Part shown: positions 16,381-23,667 of the stretch, one piece after another | Layout: each line of letters opens with the position of its first letter | How positions within the stretch are numbered: position 1 is the first letter of the stretch | Assembly: GCA_964576265.1 (NCBI GenBank) | Contig: CAZNVB010000065.1 | Coordinates: 1 to 39,085 of the forward strand | Direction: 5' to 3' | Length of the DNA stretch: 39,085 nucleotides | DNA from: CAZNVB01 sp964576265 | GTDB taxonomy: Bacteria > Acidobacteriota > Aminicenantia > Aminicenantales > UBA8522 | Translations under genes and position numbers: made by a program | The notes under the pieces: generated by a model | The model's database searches: none | The model's input: the letters and a program-made list of their open reading frames with translations, nothing else | Told to the model about the DNA's origin: nothing

Positions 16381-17997
16381 ATGACCCCGTTGAACACCAG
16401 AAATTCGAAAATTCTGGGCGTCGTCGTTTTCAGTCTCGTCCTGAACGCGGCCGGAATTTGGTTCGGCCTCCCGAGCTATGAGGGCTGGTGTCCGGATGAA
16501 ATTCTCCCTGATCATGTCCGCCAGGGAATCGAACAGCGTTTTTCCCGCGGCTGGAACACCAAGTATCCGCCTCTCCATTATTATCTCCTTGCCCTCGTCG
16601 AGGGTCCGGCCATGGCCTCTGCTCGAGTCCTGAAATTCGATGCCGACAACCCCGTCGTCTATTCCGCTTTTATTCTCCTCGGGCGCCTGGTGAGCTTGAT
16701 CATGGCCGCGGGGATCGTTCTCCTTGTTTATAAATGCGGTCTGGAAATCCTGGATGCGGGGGCATCGCTTCTCGCCGCCCTAATCACGGCTCTCGTTATT
16801 CCTTTCGTTTATTACTCCAAGACGGCCAACCTGGATATCCCTTACCTCTTCTGGTTCGCCCTTTCTCTCTTTTATTTTCTGCGCCTGCAGAAAACCCGGC
16901 GAAGAAGATTCTACCTTCTTTTCGCCCTGACCGGAGCGCTGGCCGTAGGCGCCAAGGATCAGGCTTACGGTCTTTATGTTCTTCCCGTCCTTTACATCCT
17001 CTATCGCGATTGGAAATGGCGGAAGAAAGAAACCCCGGGATTGACGCTCTTCCGGTTCATCACCGACCCGACCTATCTTTACGCCGCCGCCGTGGGCCTG
17101 GCGAGCCTCGCTCTGATCTTCAATTTGGCCTTCAATTTTCAAGGATTTCTGCTCCATCTAAAAACTATCACCGGACCGCTGAGCAAGGACGCTCAGCTTT
17201 TTCCCCACACGCCGGGAGGCCACCTCCGGCTCCTGGGGAGAGCTGTCGATCAGATTCGTTTTTCTCTCGGCTGGCCTCTTTTTGTGGTCTGTGCCGCCGG
17301 CTTGGGGCAGGCGCTGGCCTCGAAAAAGAAGAATACGCTTCTTCTCTCCCTTCTCTTTTTCCCTCTTTCCTTCGAGATCTTTCTCCTCCATGTCGTGATG
17401 TACAACTATGCCCGGTTCTATCTTCCCGGCTGCCTTGTTCTCTCTTTCTTCGGCGGTCGACTTCTCGCTTCTCTTCTTAAGGGGTCGACCAAGCTGGCTG
17501 TTCCTGTCCGGGCGGCCGCGGCCGCTGTCTTCCTCTACTCGGCTTTATACGCTTTTTCCCTGGATCTCCTCATGCTCAAGGATTCCCGCTACGCGGCCGA
17601 GGAATGGATCAAGAAAAATATTCCGGCCGACGCCTCCGTCGGGCTTGCGGTTCTTCCGGTTTACGGACCCCGGACGCCGGGATTCCATGTTCTCAAGATC
17701 TATAATCCGTTTGTCGACCTGACTCGCCTTCCTTCTCAACCCGAATATCTCATTCTGACCGCGGAATGGAGCCGGAGATTCTTGCCTCCCGCTGAGATGA
17801 AAAGCCGCCTCAGGCAGGATTATCTGGAAAAAGCAGGATACAAAATCGTCTTTCGATACCGAACGCCTCTCTCCTGGCTGCCTCTCAGCAACCGCAAGGT
17901 CATCGAGCAAATCAACACGATCAATCCGGAGGTCCTCATCCTGAAGAAGAGAGGCTTTGAGCCAGATCGCCCCGAAAGTCGGCTCTCCGGTTTTTGA
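16381..17997 (+). CDS. GT-C (GT39-like) membrane glycosyltransferase
   Basis: 538 residues from ATG 16381 with a GGAG ribosome site. An N-terminal helix (ILGVVVFSLVLNAAGIWFGL) leads to the first extracytoplasmic loop, WCPDEILPDHVRQGI near 37-51, with the acidic PDE motif of GT39-type enzymes, followed by NTKYPPLHYYLLALVEGP near 60 (the usual YPPLHYYL pattern). About ten further helices follow, and a soluble tail of about 130 residues. Predicted function: sugar transfer from a polyprenyl-phosphate donor on the outer face of the inner membrane. It has its own promoter with the shared element and is followed by a 512-base gap, so it may be monocistronic. Confidence 0.88.
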   Translation: MTPLNTRNSKILGVVVFSLVLNAAGIWFGLPSYEGWCPDEILPDHVRQGIEQRFSRGWNTKYPPLHYYLLALVEGPAMASARVLKFDADNPVVYSAFILLGRLVSLIMAAGIVLLVYKCGLEILDAGASLLAALITALVIPFVYYSKTANLDIPYLFWFALSLFYFLRLQKTRRRRFYLLFALTGALAVGAKDQAYGLYVLPVLYILYRDWKWRKKETPGLTLFRFITDPTYLYAAAVGLASLALIFNLAFNFQGFLLHLKTITGPLSKDAQLFPHTPGGHLRLLGRAVDQIRFSLGWPLFVVCAAGLGQALASKKKNTLLLSLLFFPLSFEIFLLHVVMYNYARFYLPGCLVLSFFGGRLLASLLKGSTKLAVPVRAAAAAVFLYSALYAFSLDLLMLKDSRYAAEEWIKKNIPADASVGLAVLPVYGPRTPGFHVLKIYNPFVDLTRLPSQPEYLILTAEWSRRFLPPAEMKSRLRQDYLEKAGYKIVFRYRTPLSWLPLSNRKVIEQINTINPEVLILKKRGFEPDRPESRLSGF

Positions 17998-18461
17998 AAG
18001 TGGCGAATATGCCTGCGGCTTGCCGCCGGGAGATTCGTGTCGGGGGAGCCGAGGGAGCAAGCCCACACCGCCGCCGGGCATGGGTTCTTGCCCGGCCCGC
18101 CTATTTTCCGGAGACGCCGCTTGTCCCTTCTCATTGATTCCTTCCCATAGTCCTTCGCCTGGGCTGAACGCTTCCAGGCTGGAGTCAAGCTTCTCCCTCG
18201 GCACTCTGCACTGCTCCTCTCTTTCCTTGAGGGACGCGACGCCGTCCTGAATCCAACTCTTTCCTCGTGGTGCGTCCTCTGAGCATGGGGGCAGAACATT
18301 ATTGCCAAGACAAGTTCCTCGGGAAATGCGACACCGGAGCAAGTTTTCTTGAAGAGTTCAATTCCGTTCATTTCCCTTGGGCGGTCAAGGGGGGACGCGG
18401 TCACTGTCTCCGATAAGGTCGGAAACGGGGAGGCCGATGAAATTGGCCGGCCGTTGGAAGT
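17998..18461. other. Non-coding island with hairpins and possible terminal inverted repeats
   Basis: No convincing gene lies in this stretch. Seen: a perfect hairpin GCGGC-TT-GCCGC (18015-18026); a second perfect hairpin with 8-base arms, GCCGGGCA / TGCCCGGC (18073-18096); and similar sequences in inverted orientation at 18109-18127 (CGGAGACGCCGCTTGTCCC) and 18392-18412 (reverse complement CGGAGACAGTGACCGCGTCCC). The 300-base span between them could be a MITE- or REP-like element. Minus-strand frames of 194 and 265 codons cross it, but show no recognisable domain, and the longer one also overlaps the end of the gene at 16381. A decayed mobile element is a guess. Confidence 0.35.
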
Positions 18462-18520
18462 GGGAACGCGGAGCGGTTCTCCCCTCTAAGTTGACTTTGC
18501 CGGCCGAAAATGATTAAAAA
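18462..18520 (+). promoter_or_regulatory. Promoter before the membrane-anchored protein gene with shared upstream element (copy B)
   Basis: TTGACT (18491-18496) follows a 29-base copy of the shared element (18462-18490, GGGAACGCGGAGCGGTTC then CCCCTCTAAG). At an 18-base spacing, as in copy A, the -10 position reads TAAAAA (18515-18520). This would start transcription near 18527, next to the ATG at 18528, implying a leaderless message, or else a different -10 box is used. The upstream element and -35 box match copy A best: AAGTTGACTTT is identical. Confidence 0.55.
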
Positions 18521-18986
18521 ATGGCCGATGAGCCCGCTGGCAAAAAGGCAAGTCCTTATCGGCGCCGCCTTCTTGGTTCTTGTCATTACGGGACTGATTT
18601 TCCTTTGGCGAAAAGATTCCTACGACCTGAACCGGAGCGTCCGGCAAGTCTGCCTTCGCATCCTGGTTTACGAGGAGCTCTCCCTTCACCGCGGCAGCCG
18701 CTTTCGCTTCGATTTCCAGAAAAACGGCTTTAAAATTTTCGCCTTGCACCGCGGCGAGAAAAGCGAATGGCGGGAGGTTTCCACCATCGCCCACGCTCCT
18801 TCCATCGAGACCTCTCCCGCCGGCTTCCGTCTCGATTTTGTCCAGGGAAGAGCCGAGGCCTCTTTCCTTTCTGAAGGTCGGACGATCTCCCGCTTTCCTC
18901 TAAGCCTGAGGTTCTCATCGCTGAGAAACCCCGACCTGCAGAAGGGAATCATTTTCTTTGAAGACGGCCACTGGCGGCCGCTTTAG
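18510..18986 (+). CDS. Single-pass membrane-anchored protein, possibly pseudopilin-like fold (158 residues)
   Basis: Start at ATG 18510, or at ATG 18528 if the promoter copy B reading is right; the latter gives 152 residues beginning MSPLAKRQ. One membrane helix (VLIGAAFLVLVITGLIFLW, about 15-33), then a soluble domain outside the membrane. The layout of a helix running into LNRSVRQVCLRILVYEELSLHRGSRFRFDF, followed by short beta strands, recalls GspH/FimT pseudopilins, but the G-F-T-L-E prepilin cleavage signature is missing. The family is not recognised with certainty. It lies directly before a GT-C gene and overlaps or nearly abuts it, so the two are likely co-expressed. Role unknown. Confidence 0.7.
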   Translation: MIKKWPMSPLAKRQVLIGAAFLVLVITGLIFLWRKDSYDLNRSVRQVCLRILVYEELSLHRGSRFRFDFQKNGFKIFALHRGEKSEWREVSTIAHAPSIETSPAGFRLDFVQGRAEASFLSEGRTISRFPLSLRFSSLRNPDLQKGIIFFEDGHWRPL

Positions 18987-18996
18987 AGAGCCGAAA

Positions 18997-20379
18997 GTGA
19001 GGTGGAAAATCCCGGGCTTTCTTCAGCGGCGCTGGGCTCTTCTTCTTGTCCTCGCCTCGGCGCTCAGCCTGCGAATTTTTATTTTTCTGAATGTCACTCC
19101 CGTCCTCCAGACGGATTCGGTCGGCTATTTTTTTCTTCAGGAAAGCGAGCCCGTTCGGACGCCCGGCTATTATTTTTTCATGGAAGCCGTTCATTTCTTC
19201 AACGACCTCTTTGCCATCACCTCTCAATACCTTCGCCTGATTATTTTTTTCCAGCTTTTTCTCTTGGGCATGATCAACAGCGTCCTGATCTTTACTCTGG
19301 CCAAAAAAATCAGCCTCTCAGAGGGTTTTGCCTTAGCGATGGGTCTTCTCTACAACCTGGATCTCTTCGTCGTCGGGTTCGAATTCGTCGTTTTAACGGA
19401 AACGCTGACCCTGACCCTGCTCGGCCTGACGATGCTGTTCTATGGAAAAATTTTTGAGGGGGTGAGGACGGCCCCATACTGGGCGGGACTCGCGTCGTTC
19501 GCTCTGCTCTTGACGCGGCCGACATACACCTGGCTTTTTCTCATCCTGGTCGCATTGACTCTGCTCTTTCGCTGGCGGCAATTCGTCAAGGGGTTTTTCC
19601 GGCAAAGCTATGCCCGTCCGCTCCTCATTTTCCTGCTGATCAACCTTATCGGCATCGGCGGGTGGTCCTTGAGGAACAAGCGCCGCTTCGATTTTTTCGG
19701 AATTTCCACCATTCTGCCCTACCAGCTGAGCTATTACACCTGGAATTTTGTCGAGAAATACAGGCCGGGAAGTGATGAGGAGCTCAACGAGTACGCCCGG
19801 ATCCTCCAGGAGGTCAACGGTCAGCCGTATGATTTCCGTTGGCGACTGCGGGAGGATCGTCAGATGTCGGAGGCGGAAATATCGAAGGTCCTGCTGAAGC
19901 TCAACCGGAAGCTCATCGAGGACAATTTTCGGGAATACGCGCGGCTCGTTCCGGGCGCGGCGGCGTACTATTATGATTATTCCTGGTACTGGCTGCGCCA
20001 ACGGCAAAGGAGCTTTCTCGGCAAGAGCAAGCTCGTGTCCGCTCCGTTCCGGTTTTTCCGCGACTTTTACGCCCGGCTTTTCCAGAACCCCTACAGCCTT
20101 ATTTTTCTTGTGGCCGTCATCCCGGCCGTCTTCATCATCAGCCGGCGGAAAGGGGGTGAGGCGGCTCACCTCGCCCTGCTCTTCGAGGGGGTCATTCATT
20201 ATAACTTTCTCGTTTCGGTCATCCTGACCAACGCCGGGGTCAACAACCTCCGCTTCCGCGTCCCGGTCGAGCCGTTCATCCTGCTCGTTTTTTATGCCGC
20301 CGTGTTCCACTTCGTTCGTCAGCTGCGGAAGCCGAGGCGGAAGCCGAAGAAAGATGTGAACAGCCCGGAAAAAGCTTGA
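18997..20379 (+). CDS. GT-C (GT39-like) membrane glycosyltransferase
   Basis: About 460 residues from GTG 18997, preceded by GAGAG; a TTG at 18958 with AAGGGA upstream is an alternative that would overlap the previous gene by 29 bases and add 13 residues. After the first helix (WALLLVLASALSLRIFIFL), the extracytoplasmic loop holds VLQTDSVGYFFLQE, the TDSxGY form of the GT-C acidic motif, then RTPGYYFFMEAVHF. Some nine to ten further helices follow, with a soluble loop near 260-330 and a basic C-terminus (RKPRRKPKKD). It is predicted to move sugar from a polyprenyl-phosphate donor to an acceptor outside the inner membrane. The TDS rather than GDE or PDE motif suggests a different specificity from its neighbours. 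Confidence 0.85.
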   Translation: MRWKIPGFLQRRWALLLVLASALSLRIFIFLNVTPVLQTDSVGYFFLQESEPVRTPGYYFFMEAVHFFNDLFAITSQYLRLIIFFQLFLLGMINSVLIFTLAKKISLSEGFALAMGLLYNLDLFVVGFEFVVLTETLTLTLLGLTMLFYGKIFEGVRTAPYWAGLASFALLLTRPTYTWLFLILVALTLLFRWRQFVKGFFRQSYARPLLIFLLINLIGIGGWSLRNKRRFDFFGISTILPYQLSYYTWNFVEKYRPGSDEELNEYARILQEVNGQPYDFRWRLREDRQMSEAEISKVLLKLNRKLIEDNFREYARLVPGAAAYYYDYSWYWLRQRQRSFLGKSKLVSAPFRFFRDFYARLFQNPYSLIFLVAVIPAVFIISRRKGGEAAHLALLFEGVIHYNFLVSVILTNAGVNNLRFRVPVEPFILLVFYAAVFHFVRQLRKPRRKPKKDVNSPEKA

Positions 20380-20405
20380 CAGAGCCTGTTTTTTCATTCC
20401 ATCAT
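20376..20405 (+). promoter_or_regulatory. Possible promoter before the GT-C gene at 20423
   Basis: A perfect TTGACA (20376-20381) overlaps the stop of the preceding gene. At 18 bases lies CATCAT (20400-20405), four of six to TATAAT. The start codon follows within 20 bases, so the message would be nearly leaderless. The poor -10 box keeps this uncertain. Confidence 0.35.
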
Positions 20406-20422
20406 GGTCCAGATTGTTTCCG

Positions 20423-22132
20423 ATGAAGATGAAAGGACGGTTCCGTTTTCTTTCTGCGGTCCGGCCGCGCTGGCTCATCCTTCTCCTCTTCCTTGTTTTA
20501 CTCGGGATCCGCTTCGTTCACCTCGGTGCGGACCCTCCTGTTTATCTGAGTCCGAGCGGAGGCCTGTTCGGTGATGAATCCGCCCTCGCTCATAACGCCA
20601 GGAACAAGGTTTTGTTCGGGAAATGGATCAGCGATGACTGGAATCCCTTCATTTATAATCCCATTTTAAGCCTTCTGGAATATCTCTCCTTCTCCCTTTT
20701 GGGCGTTGGATTGAGACAGCTCCGACTGGTCAACGTCATCGCCGTCGGGTTGAGTTTTTTTCTGCTCTGGCCGGTGCTGAAAAAAGGCTCCGGTCGAAGA
20801 GTCGCTCTCCTCGCCGTTTTGCTGCTGGGCTTTAACTATATTTTTATCATGTATAACCGCTTGGGGTTGAACGACACCTTCCTCGTTCTCCCCATGATCC
20901 TGACCTTATCCCTGTGGCATCGCGGACTCCATCGCCCGGCCGTTCTTTTCCTCGCCGGGATGAGTTCGTTCGCCTGCTACATCACCAAGGCCTCATCCTT
21001 GTTTTTTGTTCTGGCCACGCTCTTCGCCTTGATTTTCGCCCAGATCCAGAAATTCGCCGCGGAAAAGAGAATCCGGACGCTCATCGGTCCGCCGGCCCTC
21101 TATCTGGGGGGGGTGGGCCTCTCCTATCTCCTGTGGCATGTCCTCTTTTTCTTGCCCCTCCGGGCGGAGTTCGCCAAAATCAGCGACCGGTGGTTCGACC
21201 TGGCGATGCCCACACGTCTCTCGCGACTGTGGTCCAACCTGGCCTCTCTGACCTTTCCTCGTTATCTGACCAACACGGCTCTTGAGCTCACGATCGTCTG
21301 GCTTTTTCTCCCGCTCCTCATTTTCGGCCTTCTCCGATGGTGGAAGAAAGTTCGGCCCATGGAGATCTACGCTCTTCTCTGGCTCGGTGGGGGATATGTC
21401 GCTCTAAACGGTCTGAGCTACAGGCCTTTGAGGTACTTTGTCCCATTGATTCCGGCCTTCGCGCTGCTCTGTGCCTTTGCTCTCGACAGGATATGGGAAT
21501 TCGCCGAGCAGGGGCCACGGAGATGGAGTCGCGGCCAGCTCGTTTGGCTTCTTTTCCTCGGACCGGCTGAAATCCTTTGGGCCATGATCCTATTCCGGCG
21601 CCTCGTCCACCCTGTTCGGTTTCTCAAAATCGGCGGCTCTGTCCTGGGGCTGACCATTCTGATTTTGTCGCTTTGGCTCGTCCGGAGAAAAATCCGGGAG
21701 AAGGAATTCTCCGTCGACCGGAAGACCGCGCTCCGTGTCTTTTTACAATCCGCCGTCGTCTCCGTCGTCGCCTTCAGCCTCTACCTCAACGGTTCGTTTT
21801 ACCTGAAATGGTTTAAGGATCCGAAATATACGGTCATCGAGACTTCCAAAGACCTGGGAAAAATCCTGGACAACGCCTATATCGCCGGTCTCTGGTCGCC
21901 TTTAGCGACGATCGAAAATCGCCATCGGGCGCTCTATGTCGGGAGAAACTGGTTCAATTTCGAATCGACGTTCGAGCGCTATCCCGTGACCCATCTCTTC
22001 CTTTGGGACGGCAACGATAAGGAGGAGCTGCGGTTTTTTCAATCGGCCTATCCTCAGGTCATGGAGCGCGCGGAGCTCATCAAAATTTATTTCATCAAGG
22101 CCAAGCCCGTCCGGTTGTACAAAATCCGTTAG
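20423..22132 (+). CDS. GT-C (GT39-like) membrane glycosyltransferase
   Basis: 569 residues from ATG 20423 (a TTG at 20414 in the same frame gives three more). First helix LILLLFLVLLGIRFVHL, then the extracytoplasmic loop with SPSGGLFGDESALAHNARNKVLFGK near 45-65, bearing the GDE motif of GT39-type enzymes, and WNPFIYNPILSLLEYL. About ten more helices are seen, a basic cytosolic loop near 415 (RRKIREKEFSVDRK), and a soluble C-terminal domain of about 120 residues. It acts, by family, on the outer face of the inner membrane with a polyprenyl-phosphate sugar donor. The acceptor is unknown. The methyltransferase gene starts 19 bases after the stop, consistent with one operon. Confidence 0.88.
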   Translation: MKMKGRFRFLSAVRPRWLILLLFLVLLGIRFVHLGADPPVYLSPSGGLFGDESALAHNARNKVLFGKWISDDWNPFIYNPILSLLEYLSFSLLGVGLRQLRLVNVIAVGLSFFLLWPVLKKGSGRRVALLAVLLLGFNYIFIMYNRLGLNDTFLVLPMILTLSLWHRGLHRPAVLFLAGMSSFACYITKASSLFFVLATLFALIFAQIQKFAAEKRIRTLIGPPALYLGGVGLSYLLWHVLFFLPLRAEFAKISDRWFDLAMPTRLSRLWSNLASLTFPRYLTNTALELTIVWLFLPLLIFGLLRWWKKVRPMEIYALLWLGGGYVALNGLSYRPLRYFVPLIPAFALLCAFALDRIWEFAEQGPRRWSRGQLVWLLFLGPAEILWAMILFRRLVHPVRFLKIGGSVLGLTILILSLWLVRRKIREKEFSVDRKTALRVFLQSAVVSVVAFSLYLNGSFYLKWFKDPKYTVIETSKDLGKILDNAYIAGLWSPLATIENRHRALYVGRNWFNFESTFERYPVTHLFLWDGNDKEELRFFQSAYPQVMERAELIKIYFIKAKPVRLYKIR

Positions 22133-22151
22133 AGGGAGGACGATTTCATCC

Positions 22152-22799
22152 ATGCGGCTGCCCCGAAAAGAGAACATCCGGCCGACGGAAATCGCCGATC
22201 CCCTGAAGTTTTATTATCTCCCCCTGGCCAGGTCCTTCTTTCTCAAGAGGTTGAAAATGGCTTCGGCCGAGCTCCCGCCTGATCGTTGCGGTCTCCTGCT
22301 CGATATCGGCTGCGGCTCCGGAATATTCCTCAAAGAGCTGGAGGGCCGATGCCGGTCCTTGCATGCGATTGATGTCCACCGGAAAATGCATCTGGTCAAA
22401 GACATGACGGTCAGGGAAAGAATTAGGGCTCACCTGGCGGAAGCCTCTGTCCTGGCTTTGCCATACCGTCCCCAGGTTTTCGATTGCCTGATTTCTCTGA
22501 GCGTCCTGGAGCATGTCCGGGACCTGGAGCAGGCGTTTGCCGAAATCGGCCGAGTGTCCAAAAAGGGAGCGCGAATCATCCTTGGTTTTCCGGTCAAGAA
22601 TCCGCTGACCGACCTGGTCCTCAGACTCGCCTATTTGTTCTTGCCCCAAGCCAAGCTCGAGGAGGAGCACGTCTCGGACCAGAACAAGATCATTCGGGCG
22701 GCGAGAAGGTCTTTCCGCCGCCTCAAAATTTCCTATTTCCCCTCCTTTCTTCCCCGTTCCTGGTCTTTTTATTGCCTGGTGACGATCATCAAATCCTGA
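22152..22799 (+). CDS. Class I SAM-dependent methyltransferase
   Basis: 215 residues from ATG 22152, with GGGAGGA well placed upstream. Motif I LLLDIGCGSGIFLKEL at about 48-63 binds S-adenosylmethionine; SLHAIDVHRKM (motif II, acidic residue for the ribose), VFDCLISLSVLEHVRDLEQAF (motif IV/V region) and IILGFPVKNPL follow in the usual order of the methyltransferase type 11 fold. Soluble, cytosolic. The C-terminus (FLPRSWSFYCLVTIIKS) is hydrophobic but short. Its place between a GT-C and a DPM1-like gene suggests methylation of a sugar, lipid carrier or chain end of the glycan, where methylation could act as a chain-length stop. That role is inference. Confidence 0.88.
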   Translation: MRLPRKENIRPTEIADPLKFYYLPLARSFFLKRLKMASAELPPDRCGLLLDIGCGSGIFLKELEGRCRSLHAIDVHRKMHLVKDMTVRERIRAHLAEASVLALPYRPQVFDCLISLSVLEHVRDLEQAFAEIGRVSKKGARIILGFPVKNPLTDLVLRLAYLFLPQAKLEEEHVSDQNKIIRAARRSFRRLKISYFPSFLPRSWSFYCLVTIIKS

Positions 22800-22829
22800 C
22801 CTCGTCAGGCTCGCGGCCGGAAGCGATGC

Positions 22830-22857
22830 TTGACAGCAGGGAAGATATCGATAGAAT
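22830..22857 (+). promoter_or_regulatory. Promoter of the DPM1-like glycosyltransferase gene
   Basis: TTGACA (22830-22835), a 16-base spacer and TAGAAT (22852-22857) lie in the 100-base gap before the ATG at 22900. The -35 box is perfect and the -10 box five of six. The leader would be about 35 bases. The shared element of the three other promoters is absent. Confidence 0.6.
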
Positions 22858-22899
22858 ATACGAGAAATCAAGCCAAGTGAGATACGCACCGAGGTTAAG

Positions 22900-23628
22900 A
22901 TGGAAGAGAGAGACATCGAGTTCAGCCTGGTGATCCCGACCTATTGCGAAGAGCAGACGATCGGCTTTGTCCTCGATGAAGCGAACGAGCTGAGAAAGAC
23001 CTATGCCATCGAGGTCATCGTTGTCGACGACAATTCCCCGGACTCCACCCGGGAAATCGCCGCCGCCAAGGGAGCCCGGGTGTTCATCAACCCCAATAAA
23101 AAAGGGAAGGGGTCGAGCCTCCTCTTCGGATTTTCGCAAGCCCGGGGAAAATACCTGGTCATGCTCGACGGAGACGGCTCCCATCGGGTGGAGGACGCTC
23201 CCAAGCTGGTCGAAGTCCTGAAAAACGAGCCGCAGGTGGGTTTGGTCATCGCTTCGAGAATCATGGGAGGAAGCGATGAATACACGAATATCAAAGCTCT
23301 GGGAAACGTCTTCCTGACTTATTTCACCGGCCTTTTCTTAAAACGGTACCTCTCCGACGCCATCAACGGGTTCAAGGCCTTTCGCCGGGAAATTTTCGAT
23401 CAATCCAAGTTTCATGCTACTTCCTTTGACTTGGAAATTGAGCTCATCGCCAACACGATGCGGCGGGGTTATCAAATCCGCGAAGTCGCCAGTCACGAGA
23501 GAGCCCGCATGGCCGGAGAGGCCAAGGCTAAAATCATCAAGCACGGAAGCCAATTTTTCTTCCGCATTCTGAAGGAATACTTTCGGAATAAAAGACTGCA
23601 CGCCAAAGCGAAAGCTGCCGGCCAATGA
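22900..23628 (+). CDS. GT2 polyprenyl-phosphate sugar synthase (DPM1-like)
   Basis: 242 residues from ATG 22900. GT-A fold of family GT2: FSLVIPTYCEEQTIG at 8-22, IVVDDNSPDST at 40-50, the metal-binding DGD at 90-92 (YLVMLDGDGSH), and INGFKAFRREIFD near 157. The sequence order and the absence of C-terminal membrane helices match dolichyl-phosphate mannose synthase-like enzymes (DPM1/Ppm1). These transfer a hexose from GDP- or UDP-sugar to polyprenyl phosphate at the inner face of the membrane. The product would be the donor for the GT-C enzymes encoded next to it, giving a complete donor-plus-transferase set. Which sugar it uses is not shown by sequence. It ends the plus-strand glycan island and converges with the minus-strand lipoprotein gene. 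Confidence 0.9.
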   Translation: MEERDIEFSLVIPTYCEEQTIGFVLDEANELRKTYAIEVIVVDDNSPDSTREIAAAKGARVFINPNKKGKGSSLLFGFSQARGKYLVMLDGDGSHRVEDAPKLVEVLKNEPQVGLVIASRIMGGSDEYTNIKALGNVFLTYFTGLFLKRYLSDAINGFKAFRREIFDQSKFHATSFDLEIELIANTMRRGYQIREVASHERARMAGEAKAKIIKHGSQFFFRILKEYFRNKRLHAKAKAAGQ

Positions 23629-23667
23629 ATTCCGGCCGCTTCCCCATGACGAATGTTCGGTCGAGGT

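Noticed and set aside
17545..18404. Minus-strand frames of 265 and 194 codons crossing the gap after the GT-C gene
   Set aside because: No recognisable domain, Arg/Ser/Pro-rich composition, and the longer one overlaps the 3' part of a real gene; a decayed gene cannot be excluded.
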